From Pseudoips prasinana (taxonomy: Eukaryota; Arthropoda; Insecta; Lepidoptera; Nolidae), in assembly GCA_951640165.1 (NCBI GenBank), contig OX621238.1:22406001-22470000 (forward strand): a stretch of 64,000 nucleotides of DNA. Reading direction: 5' to 3'. The position numbers and the translations under genes are program-made. Under the pieces are notes generated by a model, which saw only the letters and a program-made list of their open reading frames with translations, was not told where the DNA came from and searched no databases. This document shows, one piece after another, positions 49,101 to 58,800 of the stretch (positions are counted from its first letter, which is position 1; every line of letters starts with the position of its first letter).

Positions 49101-49452
49101 AACACGATAGAAAAAGAATTCAAACTTATAACTATCTCTTTGAGATCCGTTCAAGCAATAGGGCTGCATAATAAATTATCAAACCTTTTTGGCATTGAAT
49201 TACAGTAGTAGTAGTAGTAGAAGTAGATAAGTACTTACTTTCTTAAAAACAGTACTTGACGTAATTTTATTTTCAGCTGAAATGGAGAGTGACGACTCCG
49301 AGTCGGATGACAACGCGCCGAGTGTGCTCGTCAACGGCAAGACTGTGCCCCTCACAAGCGTCGACGATGACGTCATCGCCCAAATGACGCCCTCCGAGAA
49401 GGAGACCTACATACAAGTGTACCAAGAATATTACAGTCACATGTACGATTAG
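34135..49452 (+). CDS. GTF2E1: General transcription factor IIE subunit 1 (TFIIE-alpha)
   Basis: Eight exons: 34135-34258, 34789-34905, 35555-35733, 36228-36454, 36825-37023, 43248-43380, 47590-47697 and 49277-49452. They total 1263 nt and encode 420 aa (about 435 in fly and human). The N-terminal extended winged helix covers about residues 10-110 ([39 protein letters not shown]). A C4 zinc ribbon has C129, C132, C154 and C157, split between exons 3 and 4. The C-terminal third is acidic ([18 protein letters not shown]) and ends QEYYSHMYD, matching the TFIIH-binding end of the family. In the nucleus it recruits TFIIH to the RNA polymerase II preinitiation complex and stimulates its kinase and helicase. 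All introns are GT-AG and full of repeats. Single housekeeping gene, intact. Confidence 0.97.
36028..36215 (+). pseudogene. LINE 3'-terminal fragment, TFIIE-alpha intron 3
   Basis: Broken reading through [14 protein letters not shown], and GGCCATTGCGGAGATCT then GAGGCCTTTGTCCAG. This matches the C-terminal GRPxxRW...W..GEAFVQ.W pattern of RTE-type LINEs. It ends just before exon 4. Confidence 0.55.
36535..36750 (+). pseudogene. LINE 3'-terminal fragment, TFIIE-alpha intron 4
   Basis: CGTAGAACCGACGGCCGTTG, GAGTGGCGACCACGAACCGG and GGAGGCCTTTGTCCAGCAG: the end of an RTE-like ORF2 ([20 protein letters not shown]) followed by TGATATGATGATAAT. A related copy is at 60318-60560. Confidence 0.6.
37045..37233 (+). 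mobile_element. Helitron-like short element, intron 5
   Basis: Begins CACACTAATATTATAAAGGC and ends AACCGCGGGGCACAGCTA. A degraded neighbour follows to about 37430, and another copy is at 37480-37606 (TATTATAAATGCGAAAG to GCGGGGTATAGCTAGT). Confidence 0.65.
37480..37606 (+). mobile_element. Helitron-like short element, intron 5
   Basis: TATATTATAAATGCGAAAGT at the start and GAAACCGCGGGGTATAGCT with AGT at the end, about 125 bp. It is an internally deleted member of the same family. Confidence 0.65.
37700..38012 (-). repeat. tRNA-derived SINE (family B)
   Basis: The right end reads, on the minus strand, TTGGTCTAGCGGTAGCGTG and GGTTCAAATCCCGGATCGGG, which are A- and B-box-like tRNA sequence. 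The left end has ATAATGTCCTCCAGGCCGAA. The same structure recurs at 43478-43800. The body is too diverged from a real tRNA to be one. Confidence 0.75.
38040..38150 (-). repeat. tRNA-like SINE head
   Basis: CCTGGGTGTAGATCGAATCC and CACGACCTCCGGCTAAACG followed by CTCAACCAACGGGC: minus-strand tRNA-like head of a SINE related to family A, next to the family B copy. Confidence 0.55.
38231..38521. repeat. Repeat family E (GGCCAAGTGCGAGTC ends), copy 1
   Basis: Starts TTAGGGTTCCTTATTC and ends GAGTTTGACTCGCACTTGGC with CGGTTTTTT. Other copies are at 40908-41350 (opposite strand) and 59345-59925. The ends and TACGGAAC blocks are conserved. It is a widespread lepidopteran interspersed repeat; class unknown. 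Confidence 0.65.
40039..40490 (+). repeat. SINE family A split by a MITE, intron 5
   Basis: Head GGCGTGGTTAGCAAATGC with GGGTTCGATTCCCACC, body to GGGATCA at 40255, then the SINE resumes with AGATTGCTGTGTGTAAATAA at 40443. The 187-bp insert is listed separately. Confidence 0.85.
40256..40442. mobile_element. MITE inserted in SINE family A
   Basis: Ends GGGGCTTTACCGGT and ACTTAGCCGGTATAGCCCC are imperfect inverted repeats. The interior has ATCAATCGATAAATC and CGATTGATTAAG as a second inverted pair. The host SINE reads through if it is removed. The target duplication is short or absent and was not resolved. Confidence 0.75.
40637..40818. repeat. Foldback with tandem 35-bp core
   Basis: Arms at 40637-40683 and 40772-40818 (ACTGTGGACACGGGTCTCAT and reverse complement) share ATAAATATTTAGGTAAATCA. 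The centre has two tandem 35-bp units starting GACGTTTCGGCATGG at 40696 and 40731. Confidence 0.8.
40908..41350. repeat. Repeat family E, copy 2
   Basis: Starts AACCGGCCAAGTGCGAGTCG and ends GGCTACGGAACCCTAAAAAG. Opposite orientation to the copy at 59345-59925, with which it shares most of its length, including a GTGTACGATGAAAA block. Confidence 0.7.
41840..42900. repeat. Tandem array, unit about 140 bp, 7-8 degenerate copies
   Basis: CAAACTTACATCCCCTATTT, then TTACGCCCT, GGAATTCCCAAAAATCCTG and GGCCAAATACCAATTTTC recur at roughly 41873, 42012, 42293, 42425, 42563 and 42712, with more degenerate copies at 42140 and 42850. Confidence 0.8.
43478..43800 (-). repeat. tRNA-derived SINE (family B), intron 6
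   Basis: The minus-strand head reads TTGGTCTAGGGGTAGCGTG and GGTTCAAATCCCGGGTCGGG, then CAGAGAAGGTGATTTTGGG. The left end is ATTACAATGTCCTCCTAGC. It is better preserved than the copy at 37700. The anticodon-arm region does not fold as a normal tRNA gene would, so it is annotated as a SINE. Confidence 0.8.
44105..44310 (+). repeat. Interspersed repeat (family C), copy 1
   Basis: TTACTTATCGTATGG, TGACTACAACCGGGACCGAC, TGGACTGACTGCGAGCC and AGCATCTAGC are shared with 44895-45195 and, in part, with 59935-60060. Class unknown, likely a retroelement 3' end. Confidence 0.55.
44374..44567. repeat. Foldback MITE with arms of about 65 bp, intron 6
   Basis: GCACGAGTTCCTGCAGTTTA to TTGAGCACCA on the left is matched by TGGTGCTCAATGTATGGGAG to AACTCGTGC on the right. 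Arms run about 44386-44450 and 44487-44551 with few mismatches. Outer ends are CCAGTGCCTGTAGC and GCTAGAGGCTCTGTGCTGG. Confidence 0.85.
44895..45195 (+). repeat. Interspersed repeat (family C), copy 2
   Basis: TTACTTATCGTATAGGCAGT, GGCTACGACCGGGACCGAC, GGACTGACCGCGAGCC and GAGATCATCTAGC parallel copy 1. Confidence 0.55.
45690..46900 (-). mobile_element. Internally deleted DNA transposon, intron 6
   Basis: Read on the minus strand it keeps the transposase N-terminus ([20 protein letters not shown], then [16 protein letters not shown], 46613-46461). It also keeps the C-terminus ([49 protein letters not shown], about 46270-46012), with the catalytic middle gone. Subterminal sequence near 45825 (CGCAAACTTATGTGGCCCGC) pairs inversely with that near 46745 (GGCCAGATAAGTTTGTGG). 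N- and C-terminal styles match a common insect DDE transposase family. It is non-autonomous and frameshifted. Confidence 0.6.
47470..47509. repeat. Perfect hairpin, 18-bp arms, 4-nt loop
   Basis: AAATCTACAGGACGAAAA, loop TACT, then the exact reverse complement. It lies about 80 bp upstream of exon 7 of TFIIE-alpha, on the same transcript. Confidence 0.9.
48640..49225 (+). pseudogene. LINE ORF2 tail and 3' UTR, TFIIE-alpha intron 7
   Basis: One frame reads [36 protein letters not shown] and LSGKTLM then stop (48785). This is the conserved end of a CR1/Jockey-type ORF2. The following AT-rich 3' UTR ends in (TAG)n at 49206-49222. It is 5'-truncated and lies about 50 bp before exon 8. Confidence 0.7.
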
Positions 49453-49489
49453 ATAAGTTTTACTGTTATAATCAGATTATTCAGATGTT

Positions 49490-49495
49490 AATAAA
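49490..49495 (+). other. Polyadenylation signal of TFIIE-alpha
   Basis: AATAAA 38 bp after the stop codon, followed by TGTCTTGTCTGTAATGTTTT, a T/G-rich downstream element. Confidence 0.75.
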
Positions 49496-49544
49496 TGTCT
49501 TGTCTGTAATGTTTTCTTTCAATTAAAGCTTATACCAAAAATCC

Positions 49545-49770
49545 ATAGCAGATAGCGCAGCGGTTTAGGCAGCCGCCTCGCCACTTCGGTTCGCAGGATA
49601 ACTATTTGTGTGACCCATAATTAAATAGGTAGTTGTACTGAGTCTATATGTACTTTGCGTCCGTCATAAATGATGTTAACATATAACTTAATTATGTTTG
49701 TACAGTACATCACGACACAGGGATTAATTTCCATAGTTTAAACGTTGTCTTTTAAAATCCAAAAAATATA
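49545..49770 (+). repeat. tRNA-derived SINE-like repeat (family F)
   Basis: Head AGCGCAGCGGTTTAGGCAG and GGTTCGCAGGATAACTATTT resemble a tRNA with A/B boxes. The tail CACGACACAGGGATTAATTT also occurs at 31275 (GACACAGGGATTAGATTCC). It sits in the intergenic space after TFIIE-alpha. Confidence 0.55.
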
Positions 49771-49876
49771 CTTACTACTAAATGATGAAGCAATTGCCCA
49801 TATATAGATCTAGTTTTTTTTAAATTACCAATATGGTCTGAGGAGACATAATTATAATGTAAACATAATGTATGTA

Positions 49877-50095
49877 TAATGGTCCTGGGTTCGAATCCCG
49901 CTAAGTGCAAATATTTGTGTGATGAGCACGAATATTTGTTTCTGAGTCATGGATGTTTTCTATGTATTTAAGTATTTATCTACCTATATAAGTATGTATA
50001 TCGTCGCCTGGTACCCATAGTACAAGCTTTGCTTAGTTTGGGACTAGGATGATCTGTGTGACATTGTCCCTAGATATTATTATAGATTTAATATT
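49877..50095 (+). repeat. tRNA-derived SINE (family A relative)
   Basis: GGGTTCGAATCCCGCTAAG (B-box), TATATAAGTATGTATATCG, CCATAGTACAAGCTTTGCTT and AGTTTGGGACTAGGATGA, ending CCCTAGATATTATTATAG. Similar body to family A but with a different head. Confidence 0.7.
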
Positions 50096-50454
50096 TTAAA
50101 TTCTAATACTACCGAGATCAAATGTGTCTACTAACTACTCTCAAATGCTAGAAAATAATGCAACACAAATTATGACAAACTAGCTATGCTAGACAATTAT
50201 ATCCGCGTTAAACTTTATAAAATGTTGGCTTACTTGTTATTCGGATACAGGTATAAGTTATATTACTACGAATTTTCATAAAGATCAGTTCGCTAGTTTT
50301 TGTGAGTAAGAGTAAAAGACATCCATACTCACAAACTTCCGCATTTATCATTTACGACGTTTCTAGCTCTTCGTGGCTCCTCAATCCAAACATTTCGATT
50401 AAAGTGTCAACTTTATGTTCAAATAACTTACTTTTTTTTAACTCCTTACTTTAT

Positions 50455-50600
50455 ACCTTTTAGTCAAGCAGGGGGAATGCCTACGCAAGCCATCCGCAAA
50501 GTGTCTGCGGGTGGGTATTTCGGATTCGCACCGACTAAACCTAACCTGCCGGGGCCTGCTCTTGGCGCCTGAAGGGAGGGGCCCCGGGAACGATATCCTT
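50455..50600 (-). repeat. GC-rich retroelement fragment
   Basis: Short GC-rich block (GTGTCTGCGGGTGGGTATTT, CTAACCTGCCGGGGCCTGC, GGGGCCCCGGGAACGATATC) in AT-rich intergenic DNA. It looks like part of a LINE/SINE end. No coding potential is supported. The surrounding 50600-51820 shows nothing I can name. Confidence 0.4.
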
Positions 50601-51820
50601 ATTTTATACCTACTACAAAATCGAGAATAGATCATTATTTTTTTAAACCTACTACTAAATAAATACATTAATATCATTAAAATACGAAAAGTGGCTCCTC
50701 AATCCTTACGGACTTAACTAATCTTATAAAAATGTATGTAATTCAGAAGAAGTAGAAAAAGATCGAAAGCCAAACCGCACGGATAGAATAGGTCCTAGGC
50801 CTCTCAAAATGAGAAGATGTACCTCCAAAATTGTTCAGCTTGATAGCGTCGCGTCGTCAACGTCAGATGCAGAATTCTAAGGCTCACAGAAACTTAATAT
50901 GGATGTACTTATAAAAAAATATTATATCATTAAATATTTAGTCGTTTGAAATGAAAAATTGGTGCGTTATATTCGATGAAAAGCAATTTCACAGCCTTTT
51001 CTGGCCAAGCCTATTTCTCGGAGGTTCATAGATTAAATCCTGCTCTAATAAACAACTGCTCACTTGAGGTGAATCATGTTGTGGTGGTGATGGTGTGGAT
51101 AAAAATCTGATCTAGTATAATGGCAAGGTCATTTATTAAGCTTATTTCAATTTTCTTTCTCGTCGCAAATTGATCATATGTGGGGTTTAAACGGGTCGAT
51201 TTTCACCGCGTGGCTAGTTGCCTTACCCAGCTGCATCGCTAGCTCATTTACACAGGTGACTAAATCGCACGCGGCTCAGTCATTTCCTTGGAACATTTTG
51301 AGCAAAATGGGTGTTCGAAACAATTGCTAAATACATAAATAAATAACGTGCGCAAAACACTCCTTCATGCATGCGGCGAGCGAGCGCATGCAATTGATCG
51401 TTTACACGGTCGATTTTAATCACCAGCCGCATGTGGCCAAAGTCAGATGCTACCCAACTCTCTGTTGACATATCCATATTAACTGTTACCTATATTTTAT
51501 TTTGTAAAGGCAATAGGGTGTTTTTGAGTCTTTTCACATAACAAAGTAACTCCTGTGTCAAACTCACTCCTGCTACTAGAAATTGCTTATATTTTGAACC
51601 ATAAGTCCTTAATCGTTGGGTTCACATTTTCATGGTGTTTGATCAACTCTTTCTTTCGTAATCACATACTTGAAAACTTATTCAAAATAGACTATCCTAT
51701 ATAGACTTTAAAGTTATTTTACAGTACATTACTAGCCACCTTTCTCAATTGCTAATCTATTCCATCCAACGGTTGTATGGAAAAATTGCTCTTATGTGAT
51801 AAGACCGCCAATCTATACAA

Positions 51821-52134
51821 ATAAATAAAATTGGAGTGTCTGTTTGTAATATTGAAATAACCGGTTTTTACTACATAAATATGAATATATATACGGTACA
51901 TACACCAAAACAAGATTTTTTTTTAATTTTTGTCTGTCTGTCTGTCTGTTTGTTCCGGCTAATCTCTGAAACGGGTGGACCGATTTTGACGGGACATTTA
52001 TTGGCAAGTAGCTGATGTAATAAGGAATAACTTAGGCTACTTATATTTTAGAAAAAGTCTTTAATTTTACTAAAAAAACAAAAAAGAATGAAATAAACTA
52101 ATTAACACGCGGACGAAGTCGCGGGCACAGCTAG
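51821..52134 (+). mobile_element. Helitron-like element, intergenic
   Basis: AAATAAAATTGGAGTGTCTG at the start, GTCTGTTTGTTCCGGC in the middle and ACGCGGACGAAGTCGCGGGC followed by ACAGCTAGT at the end. The GC-rich end forms a short stem before CTAGT, typical of Helitron 3' ends. Confidence 0.7.
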
Positions 52135-52276
52135 TTGTAAATAAATTGATATACCTACATATAAATTTTTATTCTGTGATGTGCAATAAAGTGTACCTAT
52201 CTATGTAGTTACGAAATGTCCTAATAATTTAAAAATGTAGGATAATTAAAATATAACAATAAATTAAGTACTACAT

Positions 52277-52282
52277 TTTATT
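52277..52282 (-). other. Possible polyadenylation signal of AFG1L
   Basis: AATAAA on the minus strand 567 bp after the stop codon. Nearer weak variants exist, so this is tentative. Confidence 0.3.
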
Positions 52283-52494
52283 TGCAAATAATAAATTACT
52301 AACAAAATAAAGTTATCTTTTAAAACAATTTATATACTAAAACTATGTTACAATATAACATTAAAACTGTAAACTTCGTCAATCAAAAACACATAAATAA
52401 CACATGAATGTTAAAATTTAATACTGATGTACATATGTATATAATATCTAACATAACAATTTCATTATGCAGCAATTGCAGGCACTTTCAATTA

Positions 52495-52574
52495 ATGCTA
52501 AGTATAACACCTAAACAACATAATATACATCAAAATGCTAAGTATAACACCTAAACAACATAATATACATCAAA
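52495..52574. repeat. Perfect 40-bp tandem duplication
   Basis: ATGCTAAGTATAACACCTAA and the next 20 bases occur twice in a row (52495-52534, 52535-52574) without a mismatch. It lies downstream of the AFG1L stop, possibly in its 3' UTR. Confidence 0.95.
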
Positions 52575-52848
52575 ATGGCAACTATATCTCCTCGCTATAT
52601 GAACAGGCTGACTGGGAATCCATCTCAAACTCAGAATACGCTTCAAGTAATAACACTTCTATCTTAATAACATTATAACATTGTGGTACTTTCAATAATT
52701 GAGAGGTTGAACACATTAGGAAGAGAAAAAAGTCGGCAACGCGTTAGTAATGCAATTTGAGTTGCAGGCCTCATAGACTACGGAAACTTATTTGCCGACT
52801 TCGTTGTTTAAAAAAGCTATTTGTCTATAATGCTATTTGTCTATTGTA

Positions 52849-55800
52849 TCAATTTATATGTTTCCCCCACTTGTCCCAGTATTTCTCCGTCTGCATTTCC
52901 ATTATTCTAGACAGGCACCGGTCGCAAGCAAACATCTCTTCTTCACCCGTGAAAATTGCTGCAGATGCGTCTTCCTGTCAAGAAAAACATATTTTGTTTG
53001 GTTTACGTTGTAGGGTTATATATCAGAAAAATGACGGGAAAAGGAACAAAGCCACTGCTGAACAAAGGACAAAAGATTTACACAATGGAGTTGTGTCCAT
53101 AATTTGAAGTGATATGCCATAATCGCCACGCTTTTCAAACGGGTTGGCGAACGTCGCATGATGGTCATAGTACACGGAGAGACGCTGCTGCTCGTTGTCT
53201 GGTAGATATTACCTCAGGAAGACCGTACAACTGCTGTGTCCCGTGGGGGGAGGAGAAACGCTCCCCACTCACACAGCAGTTGTACGGTTATTCAGATTAA
53301 ACTCTTTTTAATTTTTTATCAACACTATAAGCAAAATAAAAAAATGTGTCCTAAATTATGGAACCATCTCTAATTATATTTTTCTTATTTGCTAGTATTC
53401 GATAGTTAAAATGCCTGCGAATATTCCAAACTAACGGAGATTAAGTAACTAACCCGCTTAGAAATAATAATAGGTCTTTACCTATGAAATTGCCGTTTTG
53501 TATGAAAAAATTTAAACGAATTTTTTTCATGAATTTTTTTATTTGTATTAATCGAAGTAATCACCCATGCAATCAATGCATCTTTGCCATCGCAGTGGCA
53601 GTTTATTGATGCCCTTCTTAAAGAAATCAGCTGGACGGGAGGCAACAAATTCTTCAAAGGCATTTTGTATTGCCTCTCGGGTATTGAATTTTTTTCCCGC
53701 CAAGAAGTTATCCAAATTCTGGAAAAAGTAGTAGTCTGTAGGCGCAAGGTCTGGTGAGTAGGGCGGATGACGGAGAGCTTCCAACCCCAGTTCTTGCAAC
53801 TTGGAGACCGTCTGCTGTGCAGTATGAGGTCGCGCGTTGTCGTGCAGGAGCAGCGGAGACGAGCGATTGACCAATGCTGGTTGGAGATGCGCCAGCTTCT
53901 CCATCATTGTGCTCAGTTCTTCACAGTACACATCTGCAGTAATGCTCACCCCGTTTGGTAAGAAGCTGTGATGAATCACACCGGCGCTAGACCACCAAAC
54001 AGTGACCATCACTTTTCTAGGGGTAAGTTTTCGTTTAGGGCATTGTTTAGGTGCTGAACCAGGATCCAACCAACTTGCTGAGCGCTTGCGGTTATCAAAC
54101 AGAATCCATTTTTCATCGCAGGTAACAATGCGGTTCAAAATTCCTTCATTTGTGTGTCTGTTGAGCAGTGCAAGGCACGTCTCGACGCGTACTTCGCGCT
54201 GGCGATCATTGAGTTCGTGGGGCACCCATTTGTCAAGCTTTTTTACCTTGCCAATTTGACGCAAATGGACCAATATTGTTTTGACGCTAACGTCGAAAGC
54301 TGCTGCTAATTCAGCCGTAGATTGTGTATCATCAGCTTCCACAACCGCCTTTAATTCGTCATTGTCGACCAAAGTCTTCGGACGACCGCGAGGTTCATTT
54401 TTCAGGTCGAAATTTCCAGAACGGAAGCGAGCAAACCAATAACAGGTGGTGCGTTGGTTTGTAGTGTTAGCTCCGTAAACGTCGTTGATGTTGCGTGCCG
54501 CTTGTGCCGCGTTGCTGCCACGACGGTACTCATATTCCATAATTACTCGAATTTTTAACGTATCCATGATGACGAAAAAGATTGAAATGCAGTGAACGCA
54601 AATAAACATGGAAGCATTCCTAGCTAGCGAAAATGACCCAACGCAGATTGTGCCGCGGTAGGCGGGGCTTAAAAATTGTGCCGCGGACCGAGTGGGACCG
54701 AGTTTGCGCACTACAGGCATCAATGGCGGTCGTCTGTCAGTTATTGGTTTCAGCGTGTTTAATTTCCAAAAATGCCGTCCTGTGCAGTGAAGTGGTGTAT
54801 TAATAAATCTCATTTGCATAACAAGAGTGGTGGAATTAGTTATTACGAGTAAGTACATCGCTATATATTTTAATTTTATTTAATATGAAGTCAATCAAAT
54901 TGACACAAAATATATGGTGATGTTGTTATGCAAACGAATCAATTTATTTATCTACACAAAAATTATGACGATTTTTTTTTATTTATTACAATTATTTTAA
55001 TCTTAGATAAAATACTCAACATCTTTAGGGTATGCTCAAAGAATGGTAATGGTGGTATTAAAACAGCTTGGTTTCTTCAAATTTCCACTCGATCTAAAGC
55101 GAAGAGAACTATGGACGAAAACGGTTCGTTTGGAAATGAATTCAATTCAATTTTATTTATATATTTACAGGGTAACTTGTAAAGCACCAATTACCTCACA
55201 GGACTAGATAGCTAAAACCATAAGCAACAACATTTATTTTACAACTTTTGATAATTTGTATTTTTTTATTTTTTGTAAAAAGTCTATATTAATTAATTTA
55301 CCACTTGAATGTTTATAACTCTACGGGCATCGTAAATCATATGTAACCAGGCGGCTTGCGTAATCTTTGCGATGCCCGTAGAGTAAGTTGTTGCTTATGG
55401 TGTTAGCTTCCTAGTCCTGCGAGGTTGTTGGTATTTTACAAGTAACCCTGCATATCTAGATCACCTATAATTTCAAGTCGATTTTTCAAGATAAAGGGTA
55501 TTGACAGACAGACGGACGGATGGATAAAGAAGTGAAGGGGGCCCTAAAAAGTAGTACTTAAGTGTTATGTTTACCTACGGAAATTGTAAATAATAATTAG
55601 TGAATAATTGGTCACAAATTTGTTTTATTTACCTATTATCATAGCAAATAAACCCATTACTCGCCAAATACTGCTCTATTTAAAGACCTTAGAAAAACTC
55701 ATGCCGTAAAGTACAAGATACTGTATATTTTATCATAATTCTTTATTATTTTAATAATATCAATGTCACGGTGAATTATTTTCGTTGCACTTTATAACAT

Positions 55801-58800
55801 AAAACATCCCTCGGTGAATGTCATGAACATGGTAATTTAGACCCGAACATCACGTCATAAAGTCTACTTTTAAAAGGTGTATCTGAGCGGTAATATTTTG
55901 GCCAATCAGAGACGGTATTCCATTGTGTCAGTTTGATTGGGATATTGGGTCAAGATTTGCGCTTAGTTTCCTTGAAGTAATGCTTCCATGTTTATTTGCG
56001 TTCACTGTTGAAATGCGATGAAAATGTAACACTAATCAATAAAGAAATGACTACTTTTGGAAAAAAGAATCCATGTTTTTAAAATAAAATTAATTTGAAA
56101 TTAGAATTCTTAGCCAAACAAAAATTATTTTGATTTGAAATGGCCAGTACTGCAGAACGGCAATTTCATAGGTAAAGACCTAATATAAACATACCTAAAC
56201 TTCCTTCAGAAACAGCATAAAATTAATATGCTCCTTCAAATGCATCACAATTTTACTGATTCATAGTTTTATAGTGACATAATTTATGTCTAGTGATGAT
56301 TGTTCGATTACACGTTCTAAATGACAAGACAAATATATCTACACTATACCATCAGTACTACTCACGGAATCTTTCGTAATTTTCAGATCATCCATAAGTG
56401 CCCTATCAGCGTCTTCTATTTCAGTTTTTTGGTCTAATTTAAATAAATCCTTCGGGTCACAATCTGCTGCAATAACAACCTGTAATAAAATAATCAATTT
56501 ATTATCACCATAATCATTGTCCATTGACAATGAATGTAAAATAACGACTCATTGTTGTAGAAAGTCAATAAGTCCTACAATAGTTATTATTTCATACATA
56601 GGTACTCATAGAATTAGTAACCGTCATTAAGATGATTGGGTATTTTTAATCTGCGACACATGAACTAAGATATATTTAACAGCGTAAAGATTCAATCAGA
56701 CATGTGTATATAAAATATTGTGAAGGATAGGAATTTATTACTAATTTTTCTATATGGGCTTCAGCGTCTAACGATTTGTGGGTGTAGGGAATATAAATTT
56801 GAATGGAGTGGTAATATTTAACGACGGTCGCGCTTTAATGCTACCACCGGATCCAATGCGCCCCAACTGAGAAGACCCAGCGAAACAAACTCAGTGGGTT
56901 CATCTACTATTACTTTTAAAAGCATAAATTTGAAAATGATAATCAAGTCATATGAGTTAATCTAAGTGGAGTACTTTTCATTAACATTTTTTCTGATTAA
57001 AATACAAAATCAATATGTAGTGTTAATTTCTCAAGGGCTGCTAACTCATCGAGCACTCGACGAAACCCTACATATTGATGTTGTATTTTGATTGTTATGG
57101 ATTTCTGCAAAGTAACGCATCAGGCGTCCATTACTTATATTTTTCTGATTATTTTTATAAACATTAGCAAACTTTAGAAATTAATCATATGTTAAACTCA
57201 TTTTCAGTGACATAATGAAATAAGTTTATATACTATTTCCCTTTGTCTTTGAACAATGAATAATCCCAACGACTTTTCTGGTTAATAATAACTAGATCAG
57301 CAATATTGATTTTCGATATTTTAATTCAATATTTTTTTTACTTACCCTCACTCTATTGTCATACAGGGTATCAATAAGCGTAATAAACCTTCTTAGTTGA
57401 GATCTATGCGTAGAAATTGATAATTGAGGCAAGTTTCTAATGAACACAGTGTGAAATGTTTTCGATATAACCAAGTAATCGCTGGCACCGAGAGGCTGTA
57501 AATAAAATAGTATCGTTAAAAAATAATAGTATCAGCTAAGCACAGATAAAAAATAAAAGCAACAGCTGGTATCATTTTAAGGAAAATAGGCCCTATGGTA
57601 ATGTAACGCAAGGTTTGAAATACCAATAGAATATTTATAATTATTCTTGGATATTTAAATCAAATATACAATCTTCAGTATTTCTAGTCTACGACGCTAT
57701 TAACCCACAATAGATCACGAACACTCAGCTCTACTGTAACTTTACTACTGCCCTGTGCACTAGGCAGAACCGGCTTAAACGAAGTGTCTGTAGTCAACGA
57801 CAATATTAAGCTCGCTTATGTCACTTAACCCAAATATTATCTACCTACTCTAACTTGCCTGCTGTCCTATACAAAATACTCTAGCAAGAAGCGGGTTAAC
57901 TTAAGTGCCTGTAGTCAACGACAATATTAAGCTCGCTTGTGTCACTTAACCCGAATATTACGGACATTATAAGCTCTACTCTAACTTGGCTGCTGTTCTA
58001 TACAAAATACTCTAGCAAGAAGCGGCTTAAGCGAAGTATCTGTAGTCAACGACAATATTAAGCTTGCTTATGTCACTTAACCCAAATATTACGGACATTA
58101 TAAGCTCTACTCTTACTTGTCTGCTTTATACAAAATACTCTAGCAAGAAGCGGGTTAAGCTAAGTGTCTGTAGTCAACGACAATATTAAGCTCGCTTCTG
58201 TTATTTTAACAGTGTTAGCAGCCCGACTGGAGAAGTACCTCCACCTTACAGAAGACATTCCTTAATAATAACATTAATAATTTTAATGTTGTTTCTGCAT
58301 GTGAGTAAGGTCGCCAGAGGTCATCGGGGTGGGGAGGAGAGGGTCACCAACATTTATTTGTGACTCTTAAAGGCTGGCAACGCACCCGCGACCCCTGGTG
58401 TTGCGAGTGTACATGGGCGCAAAAAAAAATAATGGAACTTTATATCAATATACATAAGAGCGATTCTTATTAGATTAAATACATTTTGATATATTTTCTC
58501 ACTTACTCTGTCACACAATTCCTCAAAGGTGGAGTCCAGAACTCGTCCACAAGACTTGGCGAACTTCACGTTTCTACCAAAGATATTGATGACACGAGGT
58601 CTTACTGTATCATTCTCCTTTGATATTAAAAATTTAAATAAATTGTCAACTCCATTATTTTCAGGTGTTAGATCGCTGTTTCTGTAATGGGCAATTAGTT
58701 CTATTATATAATAAAAATAATTGGGTTAAAGATTTTTATACAACATCGAACATAAACATTTATTAAAGTGGACACTTCCCATACAACCATCATAATCTGC

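Larger units (their letters stand above)
53470..56183 (-). mobile_element. Mariner element copy 3, interrupted by a P-like element
   Basis: TIRs ATAGGTCTTTACCTATG and GGTAAAGACCTAA flanked by TA (53468-53469 and 56184-56185). Total length 2714 bp; removing the 1418-bp insert and one 8-bp duplication leaves 1288 bp, exactly the length of copy 2. The insert is in the 5' leader, upstream of the transposase start. It lies in the last intron of AFG1L, same strand as that gene. Confidence 0.95.

Noticed and set aside
53548..54858. A 436-codon frame as a longer mariner transposase
   Set aside because: The extra N-terminal part is translated antisense from the inserted P-like element and is absent from copies 1 and 2; the conserved start is MDTLK at 54567.
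56339..56479. Exon ending at the 56339 stop as the normal AFG1L C-terminus
   Set aside because: A downstream exon at 52849-52974 encodes the conserved FTGEEE and EMQTEKYW tail and is joined in phase by a good GTGAGT donor.
57720..58200. CRISPR array
   Set aside because: Units are about 125 bp with no short repeat/unique spacer alternation, and this is a eukaryotic intron.
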